Numbered from the stretch's first letter, positions 8,011 to 17,203 are shown. The stretch: DNA of 64,000 bases from Sulfitobacter sp. SK012 (GCF_003352085.1 NZ_CP025804.1:3596001-3660000), one strand, 5' to 3'. Made by a program: numbers and translations. The notes: generated by a model from the sequence alone, not told the origin.

Positions 8011-9029
8011 TCTCAACCGCCCCATTACGCGTAGCCTGCATTGGGGCGGGATATTTCAGCCAGTTCCACTATGGCGCATGGGTCCGTATCGACGGTGTGA
8101 CGCTGGTCGGCTCCGCCGATCAAAACCTAAGCGCTGCTCAGGCCACTGGGTTGCCTGCGTTTGATCAACTTGAGACCATGCTCGATCGGACTAAACCCGA
8201 CATACTTGATATCATCCTGCCCCCCTCAGGCCACGCTGATGCGATTAGAACCGCGATTGCTGCAAGAATTCCCACCGTCATCTGTCAAAAACCATTTTGC
8301 ACCGATTTGGCCCAAGCAACCGCGATCACTGCCGAGGCAGAAGCAGCAGGCACGACCGTGATCATTCATGAAAATTTCCGCTTCATGCCGTGGTATCGCA
8401 CGATAAAGACCGCAATGAACGCAGGTGACATCGGGACCGTCTTGCAGGCCACATTTCGCCTGCGCCCCGGTGATGGGCAAGGCCCCAACGCCTACCTCGA
8501 CAGACAGCCGTATTTTCAGACCCTGCCACAGCTGTTGATCCACGAAACTGGCGTTCATTGGGTTGATACGTTCCGCTACCTGTTGGGCAATCCCGATGCC
8601 GTTTACGCTGACTTACGCCGTGTGAACCCCGCTTTGGCGGGTGAAGACGCGGGCTTTGTCCTGTTTGACCACCCTAACGGTGTTCGCGCGCTGTTTGACG
8701 GAAACCGCCTGCTGGATCACGCCGCAGACAATCACCGCCGCACCATGGGCGAAGCCCTAGTAGAAGGGACCGAAGGCACCCTCACCCTGCTTGGAGATGG
8801 CAGCGTCAGCCTGCGCAAATTTGGCGAGCAAAGTAGTCTAGACATATTGGGGCCTGACAGCTGGACAGGGTTTGGCGGGGATTGCGTGCATGCTCTTCAA
8901 ACCCATGTCGTCTCCGGGTTGAAACATGGCAAAGAGCCTGAAAACACAGCCAGAGACTACCTGACTGTAATCCGTATTAGAGATGCAATATACAAATCCG
9001 CACAGAGCGGTGCTAAAACTAGGATCTAA
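8007..9029 (+). CDS. Gfo/Idh/MocA family oxidoreductase
   Basis: A 340-residue protein with an N-terminal Rossmann fold (VACIGAGYFSQFHYGAW, residues 8-24) and the family's CQKPFCTDLAQA segment near residue 92, which corresponds to the EKP motif with Gln in place of Glu. The C-terminal domain has the dimer-interface strands and the HETGVHWVDTFRYLLG helix near 178. These enzymes oxidise or epimerise sugars and sugar acids with NAD(P). Coupling to the preceding dehydrogenase gene (ATGA overlap) puts it in the same pathway. Substrate is unknown. Confidence 0.85.
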   Translation: MISTAPLRVACIGAGYFSQFHYGAWVRIDGVTLVGSADQNLSAAQATGLPAFDQLETMLDRTKPDILDIILPPSGHADAIRTAIAARIPTVICQKPFCTDLAQATAITAEAEAAGTTVIIHENFRFMPWYRTIKTAMNAGDIGTVLQATFRLRPGDGQGPNAYLDRQPYFQTLPQLLIHETGVHWVDTFRYLLGNPDAVYADLRRVNPALAGEDAGFVLFDHPNGVRALFDGNRLLDHAADNHRRTMGEALVEGTEGTLTLLGDGSVSLRKFGEQSSLDILGPDSWTGFGGDCVHALQTHVVSGLKHGKEPENTARDYLTVIRIRDAIYKSAQSGAKTRI

Positions 9030-9035
9030 GTCCGA

Positions 9036-9710
9036 ATGGATGGAAGCGGAAAACAGATGTCCAATACCCAACGCGCGGTCGAAGAACTTCGTCGCTTAAT
9101 ATTTGCTGGCGAGCTCGGTGCAGGCACCGACCACTTGGAAAGCGAACTCGCCGACCGCCTCAACATGTCCCGCACCCCCGTAAGAGAGGCCGCGTTGATG
9201 TTAGAGGCACAGGGCCTTGTTGAAATGCGCCCTCGCAAGGGACTGCGGGTACTCTCTTTATCCCCTTCTGACATGCGTGAAATCTACGACGTCCTGACTG
9301 AGCTAGAAAGCTTATCAGCCGCCAATGCGGCACGCGCCAATTACTCAGACGAAGACCTTTCCACGCTCGCCAAAGCGATCAACGATATGGATCATGCTGT
9401 TAGCCGTGAAGACTTAGACGCATGGGCCATTGCAGATGATCAATTTCATAGCGAATTGGTACGTTTGGGCCAAAATAGGCGTGTCGAAGCCATTGCTGCG
9501 ATGATGGTAGATCAGGTTCGCCGCGCCCGCGCCATGACACTACAATTTCGCCCTCTGCCGATGAAATCCAACGAAGACCACCGCGGGGTCCTAGAAGCAA
9601 TCCGCGCCGGAAACGTGGATGAAGCACACCAAATCCACCATGCGCATCGGAAACACGCCAAGGAGATGCTGCTTCAGATTTTGGAAAAGTATCGGTTCCT
9701 GCATTTGTAA
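9036..9710 (+). CDS. GntR family regulator, FCD subfamily
   Basis: A 224-residue regulator from the ATG at 9036; an ATG at 9057 would give 217 residues and cannot be excluded. The winged helix-turn-helix covers LESELADRLNMSRTPVREAALMLEAQGLVEMRPRKG (about residues 28-66). The C-terminal FCD ligand domain contains DDQFHSELVRLG near 134 with Asp and His positions that bind a metal in this family, and DHRGVLEAIRAGNVDEA near 177. It follows the oxidoreductase by six bases and is probably the local repressor, released by a sugar acid, acting at the inverted repeat between the two arms. Confidence 0.88.
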   Translation: MDGSGKQMSNTQRAVEELRRLIFAGELGAGTDHLESELADRLNMSRTPVREAALMLEAQGLVEMRPRKGLRVLSLSPSDMREIYDVLTELESLSAANAARANYSDEDLSTLAKAINDMDHAVSREDLDAWAIADDQFHSELVRLGQNRRVEAIAAMMVDQVRRARAMTLQFRPLPMKSNEDHRGVLEAIRAGNVDEAHQIHHAHRKHAKEMLLQILEKYRFLHL

Positions 9711-10204
9711 TACGAACAGTATCCCGTAGCGAACCTTAAGACCGATCGGCAGCTTGGCTTAGCGAGAGTCTTAGTTTTATCGTAATCCTTGAAAGGAGAC
9801 GAGATGAGAACGAAGGCAGGGCCAAAGAAGACCTTTCTGATCGTTTCTCACTGGTCCGCCATGATAACGCTGTTGGGCCCAATCAATGGCAGCAAAGGAC
9901 CGTTCGTGCTACTTAGCAAAATACAAAACCTGCCCAAAGCACTCATCAGGACAATTTGCAGCATTAGTCCTACTGAGTTCGAAGCGGGCTTTCGCGATAG
10001 GCCGGACCAATGACTCCTATCCGGAGAAGCGACCGTTCCATTGGAACCGCGCGACGTCTGTTTTCGGACCAGAGCCGCCTTCGTGGACGGCGCAGCCAAT
10101 GTCAGCTATCGCGGGAGGCAGTCGCACCGAGGGCGATTGAAAGACGTTTATTTGGTCGTTTTACCTAAGTATGCGCGCTGGATCTAGTTGCGCAGCGGTC
10201 GCTA
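9711..10204. other. Gap without a convincing gene; possible truncated start of a lost gene
   Basis: The 494 bases after the GntR gene hold no recognisable complete gene. A short open frame, 9804-10013 on the plus strand, has a good ribosome binding site (AAAGGAG eight bases before ATG) and begins MRTKAGPKKTFLIVSHWSAM, then loses any protein-like character. It may be the surviving 5' end of a deleted gene. The rest (about 10000-10200) looks like degenerate intergenic DNA. Confidence 0.4.
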
Positions 10205-10717
10205 TCAGCAGCCGCCTACCTTAATCAAACCGCTTGCGTTTGAGGCAAAAAAAGCGGTTTCACTTGTGCCGCTTTGCGAAAATTTCACTTGAGCGCCCTC
10301 TATCTCGGAGCCTGACACTGTAATTTCTCTGCCGCCCATTGTGTCATCCACATCGATTGTGAAGCTAACTTCCTTGCCTGCCGCAAGCTGTTTGATGTCT
10401 AACTCAATGCGATTATCACCATCTTTCACACTTGGAATAGTACGCAGAGCATCAGCTCCTGTCATAATCACCAATGGCTGAAACACCTCCACGCCTGCGC
10501 CTTTTCCAGTAACATCAAAGATCAGGCCAGATTTTGACGTGGATAAATCCAACATGATGGTCGCATTTTCAATGCTACAACTGCCTGTGTTGGTAATCGT
10601 AAAACGATCCTTAGGCGCGCCTTCGTTAAACGAGAAAGCGATATCGGAAAAAGCTGGTGTTGCAAAAAATGCGCTGCAAGCAACAACAGCTAAGAGTGTT
10701 TTCCCAGAGTGGGTCAT
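10205..10717 (-). CDS. Small secreted protein, similar to those annotated 'aggregation factor core'
   Basis: A 170-residue protein with a signal peptide (MTHSGKTLLAVVACSAFFATPAFS) followed by beta-rich sequence: AFSFNEGAPKDRFTITNTGSC, SKSGLIFDVTGKGAGVEVFQP, a DGDNRIELDIKQLAAGKEVSFTIDVDDT stretch and GREITVSGSEI. From memory of Rhodobacterales genomes this pattern matches short exported proteins labelled aggregation factor core; a true adhesive role is unproven. Two cysteines (in GSCS and the final GGC) could form a disulfide that closes the domain. The ATG at 10717 is preferred to a TTG two codons earlier. It lies 72 bases after another secreted protein on the same strand. Confidence 0.68.
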   Translation of the reverse strand: MTHSGKTLLAVVACSAFFATPAFSDIAFSFNEGAPKDRFTITNTGSCSIENATIMLDLSTSKSGLIFDVTGKGAGVEVFQPLVIMTGADALRTIPSVKDGDNRIELDIKQLAAGKEVSFTIDVDDTMGGREITVSGSEIEGAQVKFSQSGTSETAFFASNASGLIKVGGC

Positions 10718-10789
10718 TGGCAAAATTCCAGCGTTTGTAGAAATGGGGGTCGCTGCCCCCCTAGACGAGGTGCAGCGACGGGATAATGG

Positions 10790-11434
10790 TTAATTAGCGG
10801 CAAAGCACATGAACAGACCTGCACCACCGGTTTTTGTGAGGGCTTCTTGTGAGCACCCGCGCGAGTTGTGCGCAGCGTTCCATGAAGTGTTGCCGCCACC
10901 GTGACGGTCGTGGTGCCCAACAGTCGCACTGCCTTCGCCAGAACTGGTCCAGTTGCTACAGGTGCGGTCCTCCTCAACATTTGGAAAATATGCTGTTCCG
11001 TCCATCATGGTACCTGTTAACAAATCATGGCGGTTGGGCTTGTCGCCTCGACCGTTTACAAGATTACCAGCTTCATCGAGGCCTGTGGATTTCGTAATGT
11101 TCGGGCTCAGATGAAGTTCATCTAAATTGGAAGCGATAAGAACACCTGCGGCATTGTACCAAGGCCCACTTCCAATGCGGTCACGCGCAGATGTGCCGCG
11201 CTTTCCGTCCTCTTGAGTGCTTAGGTAGGCGGTCCATGATTTTCCAGATGAACCGGCGGCCTCAGCAAGAGTAGCACAGTGGGCGTCAGCACCGGCAAGG
11301 CCGCCAAGATCGCCGCCATTTCCTGAGCCAATGCTGGTAACGAAGAAACTCATCGACGTGTCCTGAGCGGAGGCGGTCGCAGCACCGAAGGCCAAGAGTG
11401 GCAGGGAAACGGCGACGATTTTCAAAAGCTTCAT
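10790..11434 (-). CDS. Secreted lectin/endostatin-like protein (DUF1554-type)
   Basis: A 214-residue exported protein. After the signal peptide (MKLLKIVAVSLPLLAFGAATASA) comes FFVTSIGSGNGGDLGGLAGADAHC, the start of a C-type-lectin/endostatin-like fold, then SWTAYLSTQ, ARDRIGSGPWYNAAG, a DLLTGTMMDG segment, TCSNWTSSGEGSATVGHHDR and the final GGAGLFMCFA. Cysteines near both ends of the domain would pair in the periplasm or outside. The start at 11434 has GGAG eight bases upstream. No enzyme motif is seen; a carbohydrate- or surface-binding role is inference from the fold. With the neighbouring secreted protein it may form a two-gene unit. Confidence 0.75.
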   Translation of the reverse strand: MKLLKIVAVSLPLLAFGAATASAQDTSMSFFVTSIGSGNGGDLGGLAGADAHCATLAEAAGSSGKSWTAYLSTQEDGKRGTSARDRIGSGPWYNAAGVLIASNLDELHLSPNITKSTGLDEAGNLVNGRGDKPNRHDLLTGTMMDGTAYFPNVEEDRTCSNWTSSGEGSATVGHHDRHGGGNTSWNAAHNSRGCSQEALTKTGGAGLFMCFAAN

Positions 11435-11631
11435 AGTGTATCTCCATGTGGGTAAGGTGATTTCGGACACACTACAGCGATGGTTTCATAAACCTCAAGT
11501 GGGTGCACCGACCGTTTCACCAAGGGCATCCATATTAGAATGAACGGACATTTCGTGAGCAGCAAACCTCTATCATTTCAAGGTGTTCAACGCCTATAGT
11601 GCTGTTCAAGAAGCATGAATGGAATGCATGA

Positions 11632-12408
11632 GTGAAGCACCTAGAAGAAAAGTATATGGCAGTGGTCGCATTGTTTGCAGCAGTCTTGATTGCTGCCAGC
11701 AGTCCCAGTGGTGGTGGGTTCGCTGCGCTCTTTGGTACATATTGCTATTGGCTGATCAGAATTATGATGCAGAGCTTGATGTTCATCAGTGCTCGCTCAA
11801 TCATTGAAAGGTATGCACCAGGATCGTTTTCCAAGTCAAAAGTCCTAGTGCTCTCGATCTTGCTAAGCCATCTGCCATTTGTCTTGGCTGTAACTGCCAT
11901 GGATATCATTTTGGGCTATCCAGAATTGGGTATTGGTGGCGCTGGCAGCGGTACAACATTGAGAGTTTTCGAGTTCGGATTAGAGTTGGTGTTTCTCTTT
12001 GATAATCACGTTGCACTTTGCTTGCTCTTGTCGGTCCCTGGATGGGTGCTGCGTGCTTCAACCAGCGGCGCTTCGCCCGTTGACGAAAGCAAGAAGGGCA
12101 CATTTTTGTCGACAATTGATCCTCCCCTGAGTGGCGTTATTTTATGGGTTGAGGCGCAGGAGCATTATGTTCGTATTACGACCCAACACGAAAGCCGGTT
12201 AGTCCTTGCTCGCTTTTCCGACATTGTTCGTGACCTTTCCACGAAGGATGGATTGCAAGTGCATCGCTCTCACTGGGTTGCGAAGTCGGCGATTGTGAAT
12301 GAACAAAAGAGCGGGCAGAATTTGATTCTGGTGTTGAGCACCGGTGACACGGTGCCCGTCAGCCGATCTTTTAGAAGGAAATTAGTGGCAGCAACCGAGG
12401 CGCAGTGA
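11632..12408 (+). CDS. Membrane-anchored LytTR-domain regulator
   Basis: A 258-residue protein starting with GTG at 11632 (an ATG at 11656 is the alternative). The N-terminal 140 residues are hydrophobic with about four helices; the C-terminal part from residue 160 is a LytTR DNA-binding domain with ILWVEAQEHYVRITTQHES, LVLARFSDIVRDLSTKDGLQVHRSHWVAKSAI and TVPVSRSFRRKL. No receiver domain or histidine kinase is visible, so sensing is probably through the membrane part. It is divergent from the two secreted-protein genes with a 197-base gap and is their most likely controller; target sites were not identified. Confidence 0.82.
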   Translation: MKHLEEKYMAVVALFAAVLIAASSPSGGGFAALFGTYCYWLIRIMMQSLMFISARSIIERYAPGSFSKSKVLVLSILLSHLPFVLAVTAMDIILGYPELGIGGAGSGTTLRVFEFGLELVFLFDNHVALCLLLSVPGWVLRASTSGASPVDESKKGTFLSTIDPPLSGVILWVEAQEHYVRITTQHESRLVLARFSDIVRDLSTKDGLQVHRSHWVAKSAIVNEQKSGQNLILVLSTGDTVPVSRSFRRKLVAATEAQ

Positions 12409-12769
12409 CTGCTCGAAATATATGCTCAATTGGCTTTGCGCTTGCTGGCATCTGGCCATGCCATTTCACTAAAACCTTGAGAGCAATTATTTGACCAAAG
12501 CATAGCTCAGACGTGAATGGACAATTCAGAGCAGCCATCTCCGAACGTGCAAGTGGAGCCCCTAGCGCAGCGCTTAGCGAATGCCTGGCTCCGCCTTTAC
12601 TGTCAAAATGCACATATCGCAGCATCGTTCACTATAATCTCAATTCGGACCTTCGCTGCGACCGCCTCCGATCTGTGTTATTCAGACATAACGTTGCTTT
12701 GCTGCAATTCCCCGAACAACAGCTGTCGCGAGGACATGTTCCGCTGAGAAAGCCAACCTGTGCAAGCGA

Positions 12770-13213
12770 TTGCGCAGATACTCCGCCTTCCGTTTGCCCT
12801 TCAAAAAGCCAAAGGCCAAGCTCGCCCAACGGGAAATGAATGTGCCTGACTATGGAAATTCAAAAGGGCGCTTTTACCATAAAAACATAACTAAGGGCGA
12901 AATGAGAAGGCTTTGCACACCGATCACGCGTGCGGCTGGCATGGCAATCTTTCGCAATCCCTGCGCCGGGAAAGATCAGGACAACCTATCACAATTGTTC
13001 GATGTTGGTGCCGGACTTGGGAGAGCTTTGACTGAAGAGCTTCTACATATGCTCTCAGCACCACCAAACTGCTATGCAAAGCAGCACTCATCGGATCGCT
13101 GGGCGGAAATGAAGCATGATCCAGCGGTGCTAGATCCAGAGATTTGCAAACCCGTCCGCGAAGTTATTGGCGGCGGCAAGGTTACGGATATCCTGACTAA
13201 TGCATCTGTGTAG
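12770..13213 (+). pseudogene. Relic of a DUF1185 (amino acid synthesis family) gene
   Basis: A 147-codon frame whose middle, TPITRAAGMAIFRNPCAGKD from about residue 50, aligns with the intact DUF1185 protein at 44959-45561 (TPLKMIAAMAVIRNPWAGQG), followed in both by a glycine-rich LG-ALTE helix. The end, LDPEICKPVREVIGGGKVTD, matches the usual DUF1185 C-terminal pattern ending in GKP-REAIGGGK. The stretch between (SAPPNCYAKQHSSDRWAEMK) has lost the conserved region with SYGKAAIVG and the GEEEH-type motif, and the N-terminus is not family-like. The surrounding 2 kb is gene-poor. I read it as a decayed gene with an internal deletion. Confidence 0.62.
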
Positions 13214-13333
13214 TATCGAGTAGTGTGATCGTATCATTATGTGATCATTAAATTTTTATTGGAGAATTTTTCTTTTGAAGCATTACATTCTTACGGGCGC
13301 GTAGGCGTCGATTGTGTCGGGCTGCGAGCTCCT

Positions 13334-13516
13334 TTATTTGCCTGCAATCCCCATAGTCAGGGCGCAGGCCGCAGCGGAAATCACCCAGCCGGTGGCAGTG
13401 GTGAGCAATTCTGGCAAAGTGCTCGCCAGCCCGCCGCAGACAAGCGTTCCTGCCAAGTCACGTTTTACGACCACGGGTCGCGCGGTACGATGTAGCGGTA
13501 CCAGCAGCCGGTCGGA
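13334..13516 (-). pseudogene. Holin-like membrane fragment
   Basis: On the minus strand an open frame between stops at 13517 and 13334 reads ...PVVVKRDLAGTLVCGGLAST LPELLTTATGWVISAAACALTMGIAGK (broken here for length). It looks like the last third of a small phage-type holin: a glycine-rich amphipathic loop and one strongly hydrophobic helix. No start codon or ribosome site precedes it. Together with the hairpins at 14433-14510 it suggests that 13.2-14.5 kb is the remains of a phage-like insertion. The family name is a guess from composition. Confidence 0.35.
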
Positions 13517-14432
13517 TCATATCCCCGTGTCGTGCTCCAACGGGATGATTGGCGAAGTAACCATGGTAAATGACATTTTTATCCAGCCGTATATTTCCTT
13601 CCTTCTGTCGGTGGATGATGAGCAGTCGGAAAAAATATTTTGCCGGGGATCTTACCGCAGGGATGGAGAAACGCAGGGGCCCTTTCTAGTGTCTTGCTTT
13701 CACGAATGGGATATCAAGGCACGTAGACATCCCAGTGGCAACATGGAGCAGCGCGGCAAAGGAACCGAAATGGAGGCGGCGGTGACGACCAGAAAAGAGG
13801 CGTCTGGTGACCTTAGCGTAACGGTCTGGGTGTAGGGCAAATGAGGCGTTTCGTTCAAACGCCCGGTAGTGGGATGTTTGAGTAGGTCTCGGTTTTGTCC
13901 GTTCTACTGGCAGGATGTATTGAACCAGCCGGACTTGCGGGGTCATATTAGAGCTTTCGTGTGACAAGCGTGTCTGCCCGGCTTTTCAATTCAGGCGAGC
14001 GCACTGTACCCCTTCGCATGTCTTGTGCCGGGGCCTACAGCGACGTCCGTGCAGACAAACACGGGCTGAAACTGAACCGAGTCTTGGCAGACCTCAAGGC
14101 GGTGATGGCTGGTAGTCTGATCCCCGCCACGCGACTGGCCACGCGAGAGCTGCGCGCTGAGTTTGTCCTCAACGATCTGTTTTTGTTTGACGCCACCAGT
14201 CAAAATTTTACGCGTCTTCGAGGTTGGTTGGATTTTTACGATGCGCGCAGCGAGGTGCGAGTAGCGAGCGCCGAGGTAATTGTTATCTCTGCATAGCATT
14301 TAACGTAAGGCGAGATCGCCGCGATACCGTCTTATGCCGCAAATGCGGTGTGGGATATAATATTCTTTTGAAGACGTTAAAGGGCACGATGCCGAAATTC
14401 CTTCCGCAACTCGGAGGTGGTTAGGGGTTCTG

Positions 14433-14510
14433 GGCGTCGCACACCGACGCCGTGGCTGACACTCACTGACGGTCTGAAAGCGCCCTGCTGATGCGGGGCG
14501 TTTTGCTTTT
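14433..14510 (+). terminator. Two hairpins and T-rich tail: rho-independent terminator, possible end of a small RNA or lost gene
   Basis: GGCGTCG-CACAC-CGACGCC (14433-14451) is a perfect seven-pair stem with a five-base loop. It is followed at 14481-14500 by CGCCCTGC-TGAT-GCGGGGCG, an eight-pair stem with one G-U type pair, then TTTTGCTTTT. The second hairpin plus tail is a textbook plus-strand terminator, yet no intact plus-strand gene ends here. It may finish a small RNA or a decayed gene. Confidence 0.62.
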
Positions 14511-14740
14511 GTTGGGCAGCTGTTCAATTATGCAAAACTAAGGTGTTCGAGAAACGTAATCCGCATCCCTACCAAAGCTGCAAAGGGCGGTGCTAGAGCA
14601 TATCCAGCGGGACAGCGGCTGGCCCCGACATAGAGCATCGCGTGGATACATGTCAGGGAGAAGAGTAGGGTTGCCGACCGAGCAAGAGACCATCCTTTGT
14701 GCAATGGCGGACAGTAACGGGACCGGATTATCTCCGACCC

Positions 14741-15124
14741 TTAATTCTTCTCTTCTCTAAGCTGTTTGAACACGAAAATGGGAATAAGGATTTCAGCAAC
14801 CAAACTGCCGATCCAGACAAGGAGAGTCGCTGCTAACCAATTGGCAATTCCGCCGATATGCATGCCCGAAACCAGCAATGTGGTTATCCATAAGCCAATA
14901 AATATGGTGACAAGCGATATGCCACCCATGAATTGCGGAACGTTCTTCGAAGAAACCTTTGCAATAAGCGGCCCCGAAATGCCTTGAACCACGCTAAAAA
15001 TCATTACAGCCACCAAAAACGCCAGCGGGCCAATGGAGAAGCCATCAAGAATAAAAATAGACAGCAGAAGGCCGACCGCATTAGCAATTAAGTAGGTGGC
15101 AGCAGAAAGCGCTAGTCGAACCAT
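14741..15124 (-). CDS. Small four-helix membrane protein (phage holin superfamily IV-like)
   Basis: A 127-residue protein made almost wholly of four hydrophobic helices (about residues 5-27, 31-52, 65-87 and 95-120) joined by short loops; it begins MVRLALSAATYLIANAVGLLL and ends FKQLREEKN. This matches the pattern of the 4-TM phage-holin-like family (PF04020 type), which are ordinary chromosomal membrane proteins of unknown role in many bacteria. ATG at 15124 is used over a TTG one codon earlier. It lies between the decayed region and htpG and has no clear operon partner. Confidence 0.6.
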   Translation of the reverse strand: MVRLALSAATYLIANAVGLLLSIFILDGFSIGPLAFLVAVMIFSVVQGISGPLIAKVSSKNVPQFMGGISLVTIFIGLWITTLLVSGMHIGGIANWLAATLLVWIGSLVAEILIPIFVFKQLREEKN

Positions 15125-15337
15125 CAATAAATCCTAAATCCGTTTCACACTCCGATAGTCTAATCATGTCACGCAATGCAAGAATAGTGATGCACGGGGC
15201 AAAACGGCGTGACACCAATCTAGCCACAAATCCTGAGTATCACCGGCGATGACGTCGCCTGCGACCCCTTCATTAGGGCCTGTGGATCAAACACTGTTTC
15301 AAGGGCGAACTCCTCGCTGAGGCGATCAGAGTTTCGA

Positions 15338-17203
15338 CTAAAGAGCATTCTCCATGACTGAGCCAAGCCTGCGTGCGAACGCGGCGGGGTCAGACGGCAC
15401 TTCACCATCTGCTATCCGCGCCTGATCCAGCAGCAAGTGAGCGGCGTCCTTGAGTAAATCGTCTGACGCTGCGTCGCCGCCCTTCGCGCGTTCAGCGAGT
15501 TTCATAATGATCGCATGGTCCGGATTCAACTCGAGGACCCGAGGCATACCCTGCTGTAACTGACCGTGCCTCTTAAGTATCCGCTCTAGATTGACGTCCA
15601 TATCTCCATCGTCAGCAATGAGGCATACAGGGCTATCCGTAAGACGCTTGGAAGGGCGGACGTCCTTGATGGCATCACCGAGTTCGAGTTTTATGCATGC
15701 GATCAACTCAGCGATATCGCGCGTCTCCGCGTCTTGCTTACCGTCTTCCTCGTTTTCATCCTTCGCTATCTTGTCCAGATCCGCGGCACCGCGAGTGACC
15801 GACTTGAACGGTTTGCCTTCAAATTCGGCGACGTGCTGCAGCCAGAATTCGTCCACTGGATCGGACAACAGCAACACTTCGATGCCTTTGGCTTTGTACC
15901 CTTCAAGATGCGGCGACTGCACAATCTTTGATGCGTCTTCTCCAGCCATGTAATAGATCGCCTCTTGGCCATCTTTGCAGCGTCCGACGTAGTCAGCCAA
16001 ACTCGTCAGTTCACTGCTCTGAGTGGAGGAGAAACGGCAGATCTCCAGGATCCTGTCACGCAAAGCTGGGTCCTCAATGAGTCCCTCCTTCAAAACAGCC
16101 CCGAAGTTAGTCCAGAATTCTGCGTATTCTTCGGGTGCCTTGTTGGCTTTTTTCTTTAACTCTCCAAGCACTTTCTTGGTGATCGAGGTTTTGATCTTGG
16201 CAAGTTTTGGGTCCGACTGGAGCATCTCACGCGAGACATTGAGTGACAGATCCTGAGAATCCACGATGCCGCGCAAGAACCTCAAATAGGTTGGGATCAG
16301 ATCCTTCGTGGTGTCGGAGATGAAGACCCGGTTCACATAGAGTTTCACGTGGCTTTTCCGGTCCGCATCAAGGAGATCGAATGGCGCGACCGAGGGAATG
16401 TACAGAAGACTGGTATGGTTGACCGCGCCTTCAACCCGGTTGTGCATGACATGCCAGGGCTTATCGAAAGCATTTGACGTGTGATGGTAAAATTCAGTGT
16501 GCTGTTCTTCGGTGATGTCTTTGGGCGTGCGGGTCCAGATCGCGGACGCCGAGTTAAGTGTGTCATCGCCGAGTTTCACCGGAAAACTGATATGTTCTGA
16601 ATAGGTGTTGATGATCTGGCGAATGCGGTTTTCTTCCAGAAACTCCTTTGCATCCTTTTTCAGGTGCAAGATGACCGTCGTTCCGGAAGCGTCGCGTTCC
16701 CCAGGCTCGATCGTAAACTCGCCTTTGCCGTCCGACGACCACTGCCAGGCTTTTTCCTCGCCAGCCTTGCGGGTTAAAACATCGACACGGTCTGCCACCA
16801 TGAACGCAGAATAAAAGCCAACACCGAACTTGCCAATTAATCCCAGACCGTCTTTCCCGTTCGACTTGAGCGCCTCAAGGAAAGCTCCTGTGCCAGATCT
16901 CGCAATTGTTCCCAATGTCTCCAGCAGGTCATCGTGGCTCATGCCGATCCCGTTGTCGGAGACCGTCAGTGTCTTTGCCTTTTTTTCGACGTTGAGTGAG
17001 ATAGAAAATTCATCAGAGCTTTCAGCGAGCGACGGGTTCGTGAGAGTTTCGTAGCGCAGCTTGTCGCAAGCATCAGACGCGTTTGAGACCAACTCCCGCA
17101 GGAAAATTTCACGATTGGAATAAAGCGACCCAGCAACGATATCGAGGAGCTGCCCCACTTCAGTCTGAAAGGAAAACGTCTCTTTTGCGTTCGTATCGTT
17201 CAT
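15338..17203 (-). CDS. htpG: Molecular chaperone HtpG (Hsp90)
   Basis: A 621-residue bacterial Hsp90 of normal length. The GHKL ATPase domain shows EIFLRELVSNASDACDKLR (residue 33), DNGIGMSHDDL (near 83) and GLIGKFGVGFYSAFM (near 120), which bind ATP and Mg. The middle domain has the VNRVFISDTTKDLIPTYLRF segment with the catalytic-loop NVSREMLQ near residue 322, and the C-terminal dimer domain ends at ENAL. It is a cytosolic ATP-driven chaperone that remodels client proteins under heat or oxidative stress. It stands alone, with 119 bases to the upstream side of the next gene ending; no heat-shock operator was identified. Confidence 0.97.
   Translation of the reverse strand: MNDTNAKETFSFQTEVGQLLDIVAGSLYSNREIFLRELVSNASDACDKLRYETLTNPSLAESSDEFSISLNVEKKAKTLTVSDNGIGMSHDDLLETLGTIARSGTGAFLEALKSNGKDGLGLIGKFGVGFYSAFMVADRVDVLTRKAGEEKAWQWSSDGKGEFTIEPGERDASGTTVILHLKKDAKEFLEENRIRQIINTYSEHISFPVKLGDDTLNSASAIWTRTPKDITEEQHTEFYHHTSNAFDKPWHVMHNRVEGAVNHTSLLYIPSVAPFDLLDADRKSHVKLYVNRVFISDTTKDLIPTYLRFLRGIVDSQDLSLNVSREMLQSDPKLAKIKTSITKKVLGELKKKANKAPEEYAEFWTNFGAVLKEGLIEDPALRDRILEICRFSSTQSSELTSLADYVGRCKDGQEAIYYMAGEDASKIVQSPHLEGYKAKGIEVLLLSDPVDEFWLQHVAEFEGKPFKSVTRGAADLDKIAKDENEEDGKQDAETRDIAELIACIKLELGDAIKDVRPSKRLTDSPVCLIADDGDMDVNLERILKRHGQLQQGMPRVLELNPDHAIIMKLAERAKGGDAASDDLLKDAAHLLLDQARIADGEVPSDPAAFARRLGSVMENAL

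Noticed and set aside
13314..13835. Plus-strand open frame of 173 codons
   Set aside because: Its first third is antisense to the holin-like fragment and the rest has no family pattern or good start.
13961..14296. Plus-strand open frame of 111 codons
   Set aside because: No ribosome site, no recognisable family and a competing frame on the other strand; probably chance in decayed DNA.
15338..17203. Large antisense frames over htpG
   Set aside because: They follow from the codon pattern of a highly conserved gene and have no independent support.
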